From Bradyrhizobium sp. BTAi1 (GTDB lineage Bacteria; Pseudomonadota; Alphaproteobacteria; Rhizobiales; Xanthobacteraceae), in contig NC_009485.1 in assembly GCF_000015165.1 (NCBI RefSeq), positions 6,281,501-6,345,500 on the forward strand: a stretch of 64,000 bases of DNA. Reading direction: 5' to 3'. Below the pieces are notes generated by a model, which saw only the letters and a program-made list of their open reading frames with translations, was not told the origin of the DNA and did not search any database. Numbering within the stretch: position 1 is the first letter of the stretch; each line of letters starts with the position of its first letter. A program made the translations under genes and the position numbers. This document shows, one piece after another, positions 26,612-35,166 of the stretch.

Positions 26612-27187
26612 ATGGCTCTCGACATCCTCACCTCCCCCGCCGACGCTCGCCTCACGCCCGTGCCGCCGCGGCATGCCGCAGCCTTCTGCTTCGCGCTGCT
26701 GGTCACCGCCTGCGCGCTGGCGAGCTTCGCCTTTGCCTGCGCCACGCCATTCGCGGCCTTCGCGGTGGTCGCAGCCGCCCTGCTGCCGCTCCGCTCCGCG
26801 TTGCTCTGCGTGCTCGGCGCCTTCCTGGTCAACCAGGGCATCGGCTTCGGCGCCCTGCATTATCCCATCGATGCCAACACGCTGGCCTGGGGGATCGCGA
26901 TCGGTGCCGCCGCGCTCGGCGCCACGATCATCGCGCGCCTCGTGTTGCAGGCGTTGCGCACCGCACCGGCGCCGCTCGCGCTCACCACCGCCCTGCTCGG
27001 CGCCTACGCCGGCTACGAGCTGCTGCTGCTCGCGGCCACGCCCGCGCTCGGCGGCGCGTCGAGCTTCACGCCCGCGATCGTCGCGCGCCTTGGACTGACC
27101 GGCGCCGCCTGGCTGGCCGGGCTCGTCGCCACCTGTGAGATCGTCCGCCTGCTCGCGCCGCGCGTCTCACGCCGCGCGATGTCCTGA
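26612..27187 (+). CDS. Polytopic membrane protein downstream of btuB
   Basis: 191 residues with about five to six hydrophobic segments (HAAAFCFALLVTACALASFA, TPFAAFAVVAAALLPLRSAL, TLAWGIAIGAAALGATIIA, LALTTALLGAYAGYELLLL, TGAAWLAGLVATCEIVRLL). Not recognised as a named family. A good Shine-Dalgarno (GAAGGAGA, about 26598-26605) fixes the ATG at 26612; the longer frame from 26516 overlaps btuB. Position behind a riboswitch-controlled btuB suggests a part in cobalamin uptake, for example an ECF-type or accessory membrane component (inference). A 22-bp piece of this gene is also present in the scar at 24011. Confidence 0.75.
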   Translation: MALDILTSPADARLTPVPPRHAAAFCFALLVTACALASFAFACATPFAAFAVVAAALLPLRSALLCVLGAFLVNQGIGFGALHYPIDANTLAWGIAIGAAALGATIIARLVLQALRTAPAPLALTTALLGAYAGYELLLLAATPALGGASSFTPAIVARLGLTGAAWLAGLVATCEIVRLLAPRVSRRAMS

Positions 27188-27215
27188 ATGGACCGGCGAC
27201 GGCTCGATCCAACAA

Positions 27216-27245
27216 AAACGGCGGGCCTCGGCCCGCCGTTTGCAT
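27216..27245 (-). terminator. Bidirectional intrinsic terminator between membrane gene and ilvC
   Basis: Perfect 11-bp stem AAACGGCGGGC (27216-27226)/GCCCGCCGTTT (27231-27241) with a 4-nt loop. The minus-strand transcript continues as TTTTTGTT, so it mainly ends ilvC; it also closes the plus-strand btuB unit. Confidence 0.85.
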
Positions 27246-27268
27246 TTCTCGATCGTCGTCGCGAGACC

Positions 27269-28288
27269 TTAGTTCTTCGACTTGTCGACCAGCGCGCCCT
27301 TCTTGATCCAGGGCATCATGTCGCGCAGGCGAGCGCCGACTTCCTCGATCGGGTGCTGGGCGAGACGGGCGCGGGTGGCCTTGAACGAGGACTGGTTGAC
27401 CTTGTTCTCCAGCATCCAGTCGCGGGCGAAGCGGCCGGACTGGATGTCGTCGAGCACGCGCTTCATCTCGGCCTTGGTCTCGGGGGTGATGATGCGCGGG
27501 CCGGTGACGTACTCGCCATATTCAGCGGTGTTGGAGATCGAGTAGTTCATGTTGGCGATGCCGCCTTCATAGATCAGGTCGACGATCAGCTTCACCTCGT
27601 GGAGGCACTCGAAATAGGCCATTTCCGGGGCGTAGCCGGCTTCCGTCAGCGTCTCGTAGCCGGCCTTGATCAGCTCGACCAGGCCGCCGCACAGCACCGC
27701 CTGCTCACCGAACAAATCGGTCTCGCACTCTTCCTTGAAGGTGGTCTCGATGATGCCGGCGCGGCCGCCGCCGATCGCCGAGGCGTAGGACAGGCCGAGA
27801 TCATGGGCATTGCCCGAGGAGTCCTTGGCGATCGCGATCAGGCAGGGCACGCCGCCGCCGCGCTGGTATTCGGAGCGGACGGTGTGGCCGGGGCCCTTCG
27901 GCGCGATCATCAGCACGTCGAGATCGGGGCGCGGATCCAGCAGGTTGAAATGCACGTTGAGACCATGGGCGAAGACGAGCGCGGCGCCCTGCTTCATGTT
28001 GTCGTGCAGGTGCTCGCGGTAGATGTCGCCCTGCAGCTCGTCCGGGGTCAGCATCATCACGAGGTCGGCCCACTTCGCGGCCTCGGCGACTTCCATCACC
28101 TTGAAGCCGGCACCTTCGGCCTTCTTGGCCGAGGCCGAGCCCTTGCGCAGCGCAATCGCGACGTCCTTGACGCCGGAATCCTTCAGGTTCAGCGCATGGG
28201 CATGGCCCTGGCTGCCATAGCCGACGATGACGACCTTCTTGCCCTTGATCAGGTTCAGATCGGCGTCGCGATCGTAGTAGACACGCAT
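27269..28288 (-). CDS. ilvC: Ketol-acid reductoisomerase
   Basis: 339 residues, short class I form. Converts 2-acetolactate and 2-aceto-2-hydroxybutyrate to dihydroxy acids using NADPH and Mg2+, the second step of valine and isoleucine synthesis. Rossmann motif [20 protein letters not shown] near the N-terminus, NADP-selecting [15 protein letters not shown], and the metal-binding knotted domain ([48 protein letters not shown]). Last gene of the minus-strand branched-chain group, separated from LysE by 150 bp. A decayed piece of it lies at 24031-24119. Confidence 0.98.
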
Positions 28289-28438
28289 TGTCGTTTCCTC
28301 TTTGAAATGGCCGGAATTGGCTGGAAAGTCAGACGCTTGGGTGAGGCACGGGCGGCTGCGCCCGGACGAAATCCGGCCCGTGTCTAGAGCATTTTGAGGT
28401 GCGATGGAAACCCCGATCTCGCATGGCGGCCGCCCCTC

Positions 28439-29044
28439 TCATGCGTCCATGAACACGGGATAGAGCGAGGCCAGCAGCAGCACGGCCATCAGGATATTAA
28501 AGCCGCGGACCGCGCGCTCCGAGCTCAAGAGCGGCCGCAATGCGGTGCCGAACAGGGTCCAGGTAATGGTCGAGCCGATCGCCATGACGAAGCTGATGGC
28601 GACCTGCAACGCAACGTTGGCGGGAAAGCGGGCGATGGCGGCATAGGCCGTGATGGTGCTGATCACCATCACCCAGCCCTTGGCATTGACCCATTGGAAC
28701 AGCGCCGCGCCCCAGAACGACATCGGGCCGCGCGGCGCCGTGTCGTCATCGGTCTTGGCCGATCCGGAGAATGCGATGACGACCGCGAGATAGATCAGAT
28801 AGGCAGCGCCGAGATATTTCAGCACCTCCTGCAGCACGGGATAGCGGATGAACACCGTGGCCAGCCCGAAGCCGACCGCGCCGACCATGAAGGCGAAGCC
28901 GAAGCTGACGCCCATCATATGCGGCACCGTGCGGCGGAAGCCGTGGGTCACGCCCGACGACAGCAGCATGATATTGTTCGGCCCCGGCGTGAACGCCATC
29001 ACGAAGGCGAAGGTGACGAAGGCGATGAGGAGCTGCTGGGACAT
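28439..29044 (-). CDS. LysE family amino-acid exporter
   Basis: 201 residues with six predicted transmembrane helices and the LysE/RhtB signature near the N-terminus (FAFVMAFTPGPNNIMLLSSG). The family exports amino acids such as lysine, homoserine, threonine or branched-chain amino acids. Its place between the ilv genes suggests relief of branched-chain amino acid excess, which is inference. The codon spacing and start ATG at 29044 match family length. Confidence 0.92.
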   Translation of the reverse strand: MSQQLLIAFVTFAFVMAFTPGPNNIMLLSSGVTHGFRRTVPHMMGVSFGFAFMVGAVGFGLATVFIRYPVLQEVLKYLGAAYLIYLAVVIAFSGSAKTDDDTAPRGPMSFWGAALFQWVNAKGWVMVISTITAYAAIARFPANVALQVAISFVMAIGSTITWTLFGTALRPLLSSERAVRGFNILMAVLLLASLYPVFMDA

Positions 29045-29072
29045 CTAATGAGCTTCCGCCACGCGACGATTC

Positions 29073-29234
29073 TTCACCCTCCCCTGGAGGGGGAGGGTCG
29101 ATCGCGCATGAAATGCGCGATCGGGGTGGGGTGGGCCCCAGGCACAGCTCGCGCGGGGAGGCGTCCCCCCGCCCCGTTTCACATCGCGGCTTCGCGCGAT
29201 GTGAAACGCCCCTCCCTCTCCAGGGGAGGGTGGC
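29073..29234. repeat. Palindromic intergenic repeat (family CCCTCCCCTGGAGGGGGAGGG)
   Basis: Terminal arms ACCCTCCCCTGGAGGGGGAG and its near-complement CTCTCCAGGGGAGGGT bracket inner inverted repeats (ATGAAATGCGCGATC; CATCGCGGCTTCGCGCGATG). It fills the gap between LysE and the methyltransferase. A fragment of the same family (CCTCCCCTGGGAGGGGGAG) lies at 10590-10608. Confidence 0.7.
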
Positions 29235-29279
29235 AGCGTGCTCGCCTCGCCATCTCGCGCAAACATCAACACAGCTCGC

Positions 29280-29969
29280 CTACCCCTGCCCCGCCGGCTT
29301 CTGCAGCACATAGGTCGCGTGCATCGGGGCGTGGTAGTCGGCCGACACAGTGACGAAGCCGACCTCGCTCAGCATCCGCTCCATCACCCAGGCGAAGGTC
29401 GAGTTCTCGTCGCGCATATGGGTGATGACGCTGTCGCGGGCGAGGTCGTGGTTCTTGATGTTGAAATCGGCCCATTGCTCGATCGAGCGCTCGGCGCCGT
29501 CGGGCATGCTGACATAGACGATATCGCGCAGGAAGAACTGCGCGCCCGGCTTCAGCGCGCCGTAGATCCGCGCGAGCGCCACCGCCTTCCAGAAGTCCGG
29601 CAGATGATGCAGCGTGAACTCGCTGGCGATCAGGTCGTAGGAATTGGCCTCATAGGCGAACGACAGCAGGCCGGCCGAATGCATCCGCACCGCGGTGCGG
29701 CGGTCGCGGGTGTAGATCTTGGTCAGCGCCAGCATCGCCGGGGAGATGTCGATGGCGTCGACGACCGCGCCCAGCAGCGCCGCTTCCGTCGCCAGCACGC
29801 CATTGCCGCAGCCGATATCGGCCACTCGCCAGCCGGGCTTGACGCCCAGCATCTTGAGCGCCGCGCGCGCGCGCTCGTCCGCATCATCCCCCGCGCCATA
29901 GATCGAGGCCACGGCATGATCCAGCCCGATCCGGTTCCGTTCGTTGTAGTACCAGTCGCGCGCCAGCAT
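29280..29969 (-). CDS. Class I SAM-dependent methyltransferase
   Basis: 229 residues. SAM-binding motif I is GWRVADIGCGNGVLATEAA, followed by VDAIDISPAMLAL and the motif II region YDLIASEFTLHHLPDFWKAVAL. Resembles UbiE-type small-molecule methyltransferases; the substrate is not identifiable. It starts 3 bp after the ilvH stop, so it is likely cotranscribed with ilvH although no role in branched-chain synthesis is evident. Confidence 0.88.
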   Translation of the reverse strand: MLARDWYYNERNRIGLDHAVASIYGAGDDADERARAALKMLGVKPGWRVADIGCGNGVLATEAALLGAVVDAIDISPAMLALTKIYTRDRRTAVRMHSAGLLSFAYEANSYDLIASEFTLHHLPDFWKAVALARIYGALKPGAQFFLRDIVYVSMPDGAERSIEQWADFNIKNHDLARDSVITHMRDENSTFAWVMERMLSEVGFVTVSADYHAPMHATYVLQKPAGQG

Positions 29970-29972
29970 GGC

Positions 29973-30515
29973 TCACATCCCTTCCGGTCCTCGCCCGATC
30001 GCCGCAATGCCGGTCCTGGCCACCTCGACCAGGCCGAGCGGACGCATCAGATCGATAAACTGACTGATCTTGTCGGTGTTGCCTGTGATCTCGAACACGA
30101 AGCTTTCCGTGGTGGCGTCGATGACGCGGGCCCGGAACGCATCCGCCAGCCGCAGCGCCTCGACGCGCGGCTCGCCGGTGCCGCGCACCTTGATCATCGC
30201 CAGCTCGCGCTCGATCGCACGCTTCGTCAAGGTCATGTCGACGACGCGATAGACCGGCACCATGCGGTCGAGCTGGTGCTTGATCTGCTGGATCACCATC
30301 GGCGTGCCCGTGGTCACGATGGTGATGCGCGACAGGTGCTTCTGGCTCTCGGTCTCGGAGACGGTCAGGCTCTCGATGTTGTAGCCGCGGCCGGAAAACA
30401 GGCCGATCACCCGCGCGAGCACGCCGGGCTCGTTCTGCACCAGCACTGACAGTGTGTGCGTCTCGTTAGGGTCGTGGCGATCTTCGAGGAAATAGGCTGA
30501 TGCTGGCTGGTTCAT
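29973..30515 (-). CDS. ilvH: Acetolactate synthase small (regulatory) subunit
   Basis: 180 residues. N-terminal ACT domain (THTLSVLVQNEPGVLARVIGLFSGRGYNIESLTV) binds the feedback inhibitor valine; the C-terminal domain (about 100-175: ELAMIKVRG, FVFEITGNTDKISQFIDLM) activates the catalytic subunit. The ATG at 30515 starts a normal N-terminus (MNQPASAYFLEDR); the longer frame from 30569 runs into a repeat. Separated from ilvB by the dehydratase gene and repeats. Confidence 0.97.
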   Translation of the reverse strand: MNQPASAYFLEDRHDPNETHTLSVLVQNEPGVLARVIGLFSGRGYNIESLTVSETESQKHLSRITIVTTGTPMVIQQIKHQLDRMVPVYRVVDMTLTKRAIERELAMIKVRGTGEPRVEALRLADAFRARVIDATTESFVFEITGNTDKISQFIDLMRPLGLVEVARTGIAAIGRGPEGM

Positions 30516-30540
30516 TGCTGTCCCCGTGGTGTCTCTGCCG

Positions 30541-30663
30541 TCATGGCCGGGCTTGTCCCGGCCATCCACGTCGAGCGTCGCGCGCGCGGCTCGTGGATGC
30601 CCGGGCCTTCGCCGCGCCGAAGCGGCTTCGGCCGCGCAGGCGGGTCAAGCCCGGGCATGACGG
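30541..30663. repeat. Palindromic intergenic repeat (family TCATGGCCGGGC)
   Basis: Arms TCATGGCCGGGCTTGTCCCG and CGGGTCAAGCCCGGGCATGA bracket a GC-rich centre (TCGCCGCGCCGAAGCGGC). Lies between ilvH and the dehydratase gene. Typical scattered Bradyrhizobium-style element. Confidence 0.7.
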
Positions 30664-30690
30664 CGGTGTTTGTGGTGCGCCGAGTGCCCA

Positions 30691-31686
30691 TCACGACACT
30701 CCTGCCATTTCTTCGGAGGTTGCCGGCATCACCCAGCGCCTGAACAAATCGAGATCGATGTTGCCGCCGGTCAGCACCAGGCCGACGCGCTTGCCGGCGA
30801 GCTTGCGCTTGTCCTGCAGGGCCGCCGCGAGCGAGGCTGCGCCGGCACCTTCGGCGAGATTGTGCGTGTCGGTCCAGAAGATGCGGATAGCCTCGGCGAT
30901 CTCGGCGTCGCTGACCTGCACGATGCGCGATGCCCCCTTGAGAATGATCGCGAGCGCATCGGCATCGGGGCTGCGCGTCGCGAGCCCATCAGCCTTCGTG
31001 TCGGCGCTGCTGGTCGTCACCACGGTGCGCGCCGCGAATGACAGCGCGTAGGACGGCGCCTCCGTCGACTGCACGCCGACGATCTCGGTCTTCAGGCCGA
31101 GCAGGTCACGCGCGAGAATGCAGCCGCAGATGCCGGAGCCCTGCCCGATCGAGACGTAGAGCACATCGAGATCAGGGGCGGATCGGAACAGCTCCAGCGC
31201 GTAGGTCGCAACACCGCGCACGAGATCAGGATGGAACGACGGCACCATGTGCAGCCCATCACGCGCCGCGTGCCGCCCGGCTTCCTCGCGCGATTCCTGG
31301 AAATCGCTGCCATTCTCGATCAGTTCGGCACCGAACGCGGCCATCGCGCGGTTCTTCTCAACCGAATTGCCCCTGGGCACGTAGATCGTCACCGGCAGGC
31401 CGTTGCGGCGGCCGGCGAAAGCGACGCTCTGGCCATGATTGCCGCGCGTCGCGGTGATCAGGCCGCGGACATCAGGCTGCGTGCGCTTGAGGTTGTCGAC
31501 ATACACCAGCCCGCCGCGCACCTTGAAGGCACCGGCCGGCGTGTGGTTCTCATGCTTGACGACGACGCCGGCCCCCAGCCGCGCGGCGAGCAGCGGCCAC
31601 GCATGTGCCGGCGTCGCCGGCACGGCGGCGCCGACGATGGCATGGGCGGCTTCCAGCTCAGCGAGCGTGAACATGGGACTGCTCAT
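30691..31686 (-). CDS. PLP-dependent threonine/serine dehydratase-like enzyme
   Basis: 331 residues, fold type II PLP enzyme. The PLP lysine is Lys55 in GAFKVRGG; the Asn/Gly loops are TRGNHGQSVAFAG and the phosphate-binding glycines GQGSGICG; the C-terminal LTGGNIDLDLF closes the pocket. No ACT-like regulatory domain, so it is a catabolic-type or unregulated threonine dehydratase. Between ilvB and ilvH it could supply 2-oxobutyrate for isoleucine. The ATG at 31686 is used; a longer frame from 31800 runs through repeat sequence. Confidence 0.88.
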   Translation of the reverse strand: MSSPMFTLAELEAAHAIVGAAVPATPAHAWPLLAARLGAGVVVKHENHTPAGAFKVRGGLVYVDNLKRTQPDVRGLITATRGNHGQSVAFAGRRNGLPVTIYVPRGNSVEKNRAMAAFGAELIENGSDFQESREEAGRHAARDGLHMVPSFHPDLVRGVATYALELFRSAPDLDVLYVSIGQGSGICGCILARDLLGLKTEIVGVQSTEAPSYALSFAARTVVTTSSADTKADGLATRSPDADALAIILKGASRIVQVSDAEIAEAIRIFWTDTHNLAEGAGAASLAAALQDKRKLAGKRVGLVLTGGNIDLDLFRRWVMPATSEEMAGVS

Positions 31687-31711
31687 GTGTTGTTTGCCGA
31701 TAGCCGCGAAC

Positions 31712-31880
31712 GCCGCTGCGCTCCCTCTCCCCGTGCTGACGGGGGCGCGACGAGCTTCGCTCGCGCTGAGAGGGCTGGGGTGAGGGACAGCCACACGCAA
31801 CGGCCGTGCGGAGAGCCCCTCTCACCCGGATTGCATCTGACGATGCCATCCGACCTCTCCCCGCAAGCGGGGAGAGGTGA
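31712..31880. repeat. Palindromic intergenic repeat with CCTCTCCCCG hairpin
   Basis: Starts CTCCCTCTCCCCGTGCTGAC and ends with a perfect hairpin CCTCTCCCCG-CAAG-CGGGGAGAGG (31853-31876). A second element follows directly at 31903. Confidence 0.65.
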
Positions 31881-31902
31881 AGAGCGCCGGCACCGCACCA
31901 CC

Positions 31903-32003
31903 GTGTCATGCCCGCGAAGGCGGGCATCCAGTACGCCGCGGCCGGTGTGAGACCCACGACCGCCGCGGCGTCCTGGATCGCCCGGTCAAGCCGGGCGATG
32001 ACA
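31903..32003. repeat. Palindromic intergenic repeat (TCATGCCCGCGAAGG family)
   Basis: Arms TCATGCCCGCGAAGGCGGGC (itself a hairpin) and GCCCGGTCAAGCCGGGCGAT (itself a hairpin) flank a centre with CGCGGCGTCCTGGATC. Lies directly downstream of ilvB, so both this and the element at 31712 are transcribed between ilvB and the dehydratase. Confidence 0.65.
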
Positions 32004-32041
32004 GTGGAGTTTGTCGGGCGCGCTGTGCTCACGAACAGTCC

Positions 32042-33811
32042 TCACACCAGCGCCTTGCCGCCGGCGAAGGCCGCAGCCGGATCCGACGCTTCCGCCGGCA
32101 GGATCATCTCGTTGTGCGCCTTGCCGGAGGGGATCATCGGGAAGCAGTTCTCCAGCGCGGCGACGCGGCAGTCGAACAGCACCGGCTTCTTGACCGAGAT
32201 CATCTCCTTGATCGCGCCGTCGAGATCGCCGGGCTTTGAGACCTGCAGGCCGACGCCGCCATAGGCCTCCGCCAGCTTGACGAAGTCCGGCAGCGCTTCC
32301 GAGTAGGAATGCGACAGGCGGTTGCCGTGCAGCAGTTGCTGCCACTGCCGCACCATGCCCATATACTGGTTGTTGAGGATGAAGATCTTGACCGGCAGCT
32401 CGTACTGCACGGCCGTCGACATCTCCTGCATCGTCATCTGCACCGAGGCGTCGCCGCCGATGTCGATAACCAGGCTGTCGGGATGCGCGACCTGGACGCC
32501 GATCGCCGCCGGCAGGCCATAGCCCATGGTGCCGAGGCCGCCCGAGGTCATCCAGCGGTGCGGCTCCTCGAAGCCGTAGAACTGCGCCGCCCACATCTGG
32601 TGCTGACCGACCTCGGTCGTGATGTAGGTGTCGCGGCCGCGCGTCAGCTCGAACAGCCGCTGGATCGCATATTGCGGCATGATGACGTCGCGGTTCGGCT
32701 TGTAGGCCAGCGAGTTGCGCGCCCGCCAGGTGGCGATCTGCTGCCACCACGCCTTGATGTCCGGCGTCTTTGCCTCGGCCTTGAACACCTGCAGGATGTC
32801 GGCGAGCACGTCGCCGCAATCGCCGATGATCGGCACGTCGACGCGGATGTTCTTGTTGATCGAGGACGGATCGATGTCGATGTGGATCTTCTTCGAGTTC
32901 GGCGAGAACGCGTCGGTGCGGCCGGTGATGCGGTCGTCGAAGCGCGCGCCGACGCACAGCATGACGTCGCAATCATGCATCGTCATGTTGGCCTCGTAAG
33001 TGCCGTGCATGCCGAGCATGCCGAGCCAATTGGTGCCCGACGCCGGATAGGCGCCCAGCCCCATCAGGGTCGAGGTGATCGGAAAGCCCGTGACCTCGAC
33101 CAGCCCACGCAACAGCCTGGAGGCCTCCGGCCCCGAATTGATGACGCCGCCGCCGGAATAGATCACCGGCCGCTTGGCCGAGGCCAGCAGCGCGACCGCC
33201 TTGCGGATCTGCATCGCATCGCCCTTGACGCGCGGGGCGTAGGAGACGTGGACGTCGGACTTGCGCGGCGGATGATAGGTGCCGGTGGCGAACTGCACGT
33301 CCTTCGGCACATCGACGACGACGGGGCCCGGCCGGCCCGAGGTCGCGACATAGAACGCCTCGTGCAGCACCTTGGCCAGATCGTTGACGTTGCGGACCAG
33401 CCAATTGTGCTTGGTGCAAGGCCGGGTGATGCCGACGGTGTCGCATTCCTGGAAGGCGTCGTTGCCGATCAGATGCGTCGGCACCTGGCCGGTGATGCAG
33501 ACCAAGGGAATCGAATCCATCATCGCATCCGCCAGCGGCGTCACCATGTTGGTGGCGCCGGGACCTGATGTCACCAGCACGACGCCCGGCTTGCCGGTCG
33601 AGCGCGCATAGCCTTCGGCGGCATGGCCGGCGCCCTGCTCGTGACGGACCAGGATGTGCTCGACTTCGCTCTGCTGGAAGATCTCGTCATAGATCGGAAG
33701 CACCGCGCCGCCCGGATAGCCGAAAATGTGCTGCACGCCGTGGTCGATGAGCGCGCGCACGATCATCGCGGCGCCGGTCATCTGGTTCGGATCGTGGCTC
33801 TTGTCGGTCAT
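32042..33811 (-). CDS. ilvB: Acetolactate synthase large (catalytic) subunit
   Basis: 589 residues. Condenses two pyruvates, or pyruvate and 2-oxobutyrate, using thiamine diphosphate, FAD and Mg2+. The catalytic Glu lies in VRHEQGAGHAAEGYARSTG; the ThDP motif begins IGGDASVQMTMQEM and ends ILNNQYMGMVRQWQ. Length and domain order (N-terminal Pyr, central FAD, C-terminal ThDP) are standard. First gene of the minus-strand branched-chain group, preceded by the attenuator leader at 33905-34023, and followed by the threonine-dehydratase-like gene. Confidence 0.98.
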   Translation of the reverse strand: MTDKSHDPNQMTGAAMIVRALIDHGVQHIFGYPGGAVLPIYDEIFQQSEVEHILVRHEQGAGHAAEGYARSTGKPGVVLVTSGPGATNMVTPLADAMMDSIPLVCITGQVPTHLIGNDAFQECDTVGITRPCTKHNWLVRNVNDLAKVLHEAFYVATSGRPGPVVVDVPKDVQFATGTYHPPRKSDVHVSYAPRVKGDAMQIRKAVALLASAKRPVIYSGGGVINSGPEASRLLRGLVEVTGFPITSTLMGLGAYPASGTNWLGMLGMHGTYEANMTMHDCDVMLCVGARFDDRITGRTDAFSPNSKKIHIDIDPSSINKNIRVDVPIIGDCGDVLADILQVFKAEAKTPDIKAWWQQIATWRARNSLAYKPNRDVIMPQYAIQRLFELTRGRDTYITTEVGQHQMWAAQFYGFEEPHRWMTSGGLGTMGYGLPAAIGVQVAHPDSLVIDIGGDASVQMTMQEMSTAVQYELPVKIFILNNQYMGMVRQWQQLLHGNRLSHSYSEALPDFVKLAEAYGGVGLQVSKPGDLDGAIKEMISVKKPVLFDCRVAALENCFPMIPSGKAHNEMILPAEASDPAAAFAGGKALV

Positions 33812-33904
33812 GGCAGGCTCCGGATCGCTTCTGTCAGCGGCTTTGTCGTCTGGGTCAGTCGTTTCGGTCAGTTCGGGGTCGTCTCGGTTCGGGGTCGTCC
33901 AGGC

Positions 33905-33932
33905 AATAAAAAAGGGCCCTGGAAGGCCCTGC
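33905..33932 (-). terminator. Attenuator terminator of the ilvB leader
   Basis: On the minus strand AGGGCC pairs with GGCCCT across a 6-nt loop (33913-33930) and is followed by TTTTTTAT (complement of 33906-33913). It lies between the leader peptide and ilvB, where an attenuator terminator is expected. Confidence 0.8.
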
Positions 33933-33948
33933 GCACCGCTCGGATGAT

Positions 33949-33967
33949 GGATGGCCGCTAGCCATCC
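33949..33967 (-). promoter_or_regulatory. Leader hairpin covering the leader-peptide stop codon
   Basis: GGATGGC (33949-33955) pairs with GCCATCC (33961-33967) across a 5-nt loop; the leader stop TAG (33958-33960) lies in the loop. It is placed as the pause or alternative-pairing segment of an attenuator. Confidence 0.5.
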
Positions 33968-34023
33968 CCGGCGATGCGCCTGGGTACGACTACGATAAGG
34001 ATGGCGGTAATAATGTTGCGCAT
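33958..34023 (-). CDS. Branched-chain amino acid leader peptide (attenuator)
   Basis: A 21-codon minus-strand ORF reading MRN-IITAILIVVV-PRRIAGDG then TAG. Nine of ten consecutive codons (NIITAILIVVV core) are Ile, Leu, Val or Thr, the amino acids made or used by the downstream ilvB, dehydratase and ilvH genes. It ends about 28 nt before the terminator hairpin with a U-run at 33905. This is the classic design in which ribosome stalling at Ile/Val/Leu codons prevents terminator formation. Too short for ordinary gene callers. Shine-Dalgarno is weak. Confidence 0.85.
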   Translation of the reverse strand: MRNIITAILIVVVPRRIAGDG

Positions 34024-34162
34024 GTTGCCGAGCAGACTTCCCAAAGGTTGCGCGAACATAGCCACGGATACCCCGATGTCAAGGCAAAGCCGGCTCATGC
34101 GCGCGATTTTGTCAGGTTAACGCGGAATTCGCCGTTCGGCGAGCGGTAATTTGGCCGTCACG

Positions 34163-34242
34163 CCGTCATTGCGAGCGAAGCGAAGCAACCCGGGGCCACT
34201 CGACAACTCTGGATCGCTTCGTCGCTGCGCTTCTCGCGATGA
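34163..34242. repeat. Palindromic intergenic repeat (GTCATTGCGAGCG family)
   Basis: Arms CGTCATTGCGAGCGAAGCGA and GCTGCGCTTCTCGCGATGAC, with inner GATCGCTTC matching GAAGCGAAGC. Located directly at the 3' end of miaA and upstream of the ilv leader. Same family as 40506-40588. Confidence 0.75.
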
Positions 34243-34245
34243 CAA

Positions 34246-35163
34246 TTAGAGGAACGCCACCCACCCCCGCGCCTGCTCCGGCGTCAGCCAATCGAACTCC
34301 GGCAGCTGATGCCGAAACCAGGTGAATTGCCGCTTGGCATAATGCCGGGTGTCGGCCTTGCCGATCATGGCCGCCTCCTCCCGCGTGATCTCTCCGCGGA
34401 GATGCCGGATCAGCGCCGGCACGCCGTGGGCCTTCATCGCCGGCAGCAGCGGATCGAGCCCGCGCGCCGCCAGCCGCGCGACCTCCTCCAGCGCCCCGTC
34501 CGCGAGCATGGCGTCAAACCGTGCATCGATCCTGGCGTACAGCGCCTCGCGCTCCGGAGCGATGAACAGCGCCCGATAGCTTCCCTCCGGGAGCAGTGGC
34601 GGGGTGGTCTCGGCATGCCACTCGGCCAATGGCCGACCGGTGGCCTCGATCACCTCCAGCGCCCGGGCAATACGGGTGCGGTCGCGGACATTCAGCCGCG
34701 CCGCCGCCGCGGCATCGCGCCGCGCCAGCTCGGCATGCAGCGCCTCCACCCCGTCGCGATCGAGCCTGAGACGCACCGCCTCGCGCACCTCGTCCGGCAC
34801 AGGTGGCACGGCCGACAGGCCGCGCGTCAGGGCCTTGAAGTAAAGCCCGGTGCCGCCGATGAAGATCGGCAGCCCCCCGCCTCGTCGCACCTCGTCGAGA
34901 ACCTCTTTGGCATCACGGACATAATGGCCGGCCGAGTAGTTCACGGCGGCATCGACACAGCCATAGAGCCGGTGCGGCACCGCGGCCTCTTCGGCGAGGC
35001 TCGGCCGGGCCGTCAGCACCCTCAGATCGCGGTAGACCTGCATCGAATCGGTATTAATGACCGCCCCGCCCGCTTTTTGCGCAAGTTCCAGAGCGAGCGC
35101 CGACTTGCCGCTGGCGGTCGGCCCTGCGATAAGCACGGCTTTGTTGATCCCTGGCAAAGTCAC
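34246..35163 (-). CDS. miaA: tRNA dimethylallyltransferase
   Basis: 305 residues. Adds a dimethylallyl group to A37 of tRNAs reading UNN codons. P-loop GPTASGKS (14-21), conserved DSMQVYRDLRVLTA, GGTGLYFKALTRGL and the C-terminal RHYAKRQFTWFRHQ. The only sensible start is GTG at 35163 (MTLPGINKAVLIAG); the frame further upstream is antisense to serB. Its start codon is 3 bp from the divergent serB start, so its promoter must lie inside serB. Confidence 0.95.
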   Translation of the reverse strand: MTLPGINKAVLIAGPTASGKSALALELAQKAGGAVINTDSMQVYRDLRVLTARPSLAEEAAVPHRLYGCVDAAVNYSAGHYVRDAKEVLDEVRRGGGLPIFIGGTGLYFKALTRGLSAVPPVPDEVREAVRLRLDRDGVEALHAELARRDAAAAARLNVRDRTRIARALEVIEATGRPLAEWHAETTPPLLPEGSYRALFIAPEREALYARIDARFDAMLADGALEEVARLAARGLDPLLPAMKAHGVPALIRHLRGEITREEAAMIGKADTRHYAKRQFTWFRHQLPEFDWLTPEQARGWVAFL

Positions 35164-35166
35164 CGG

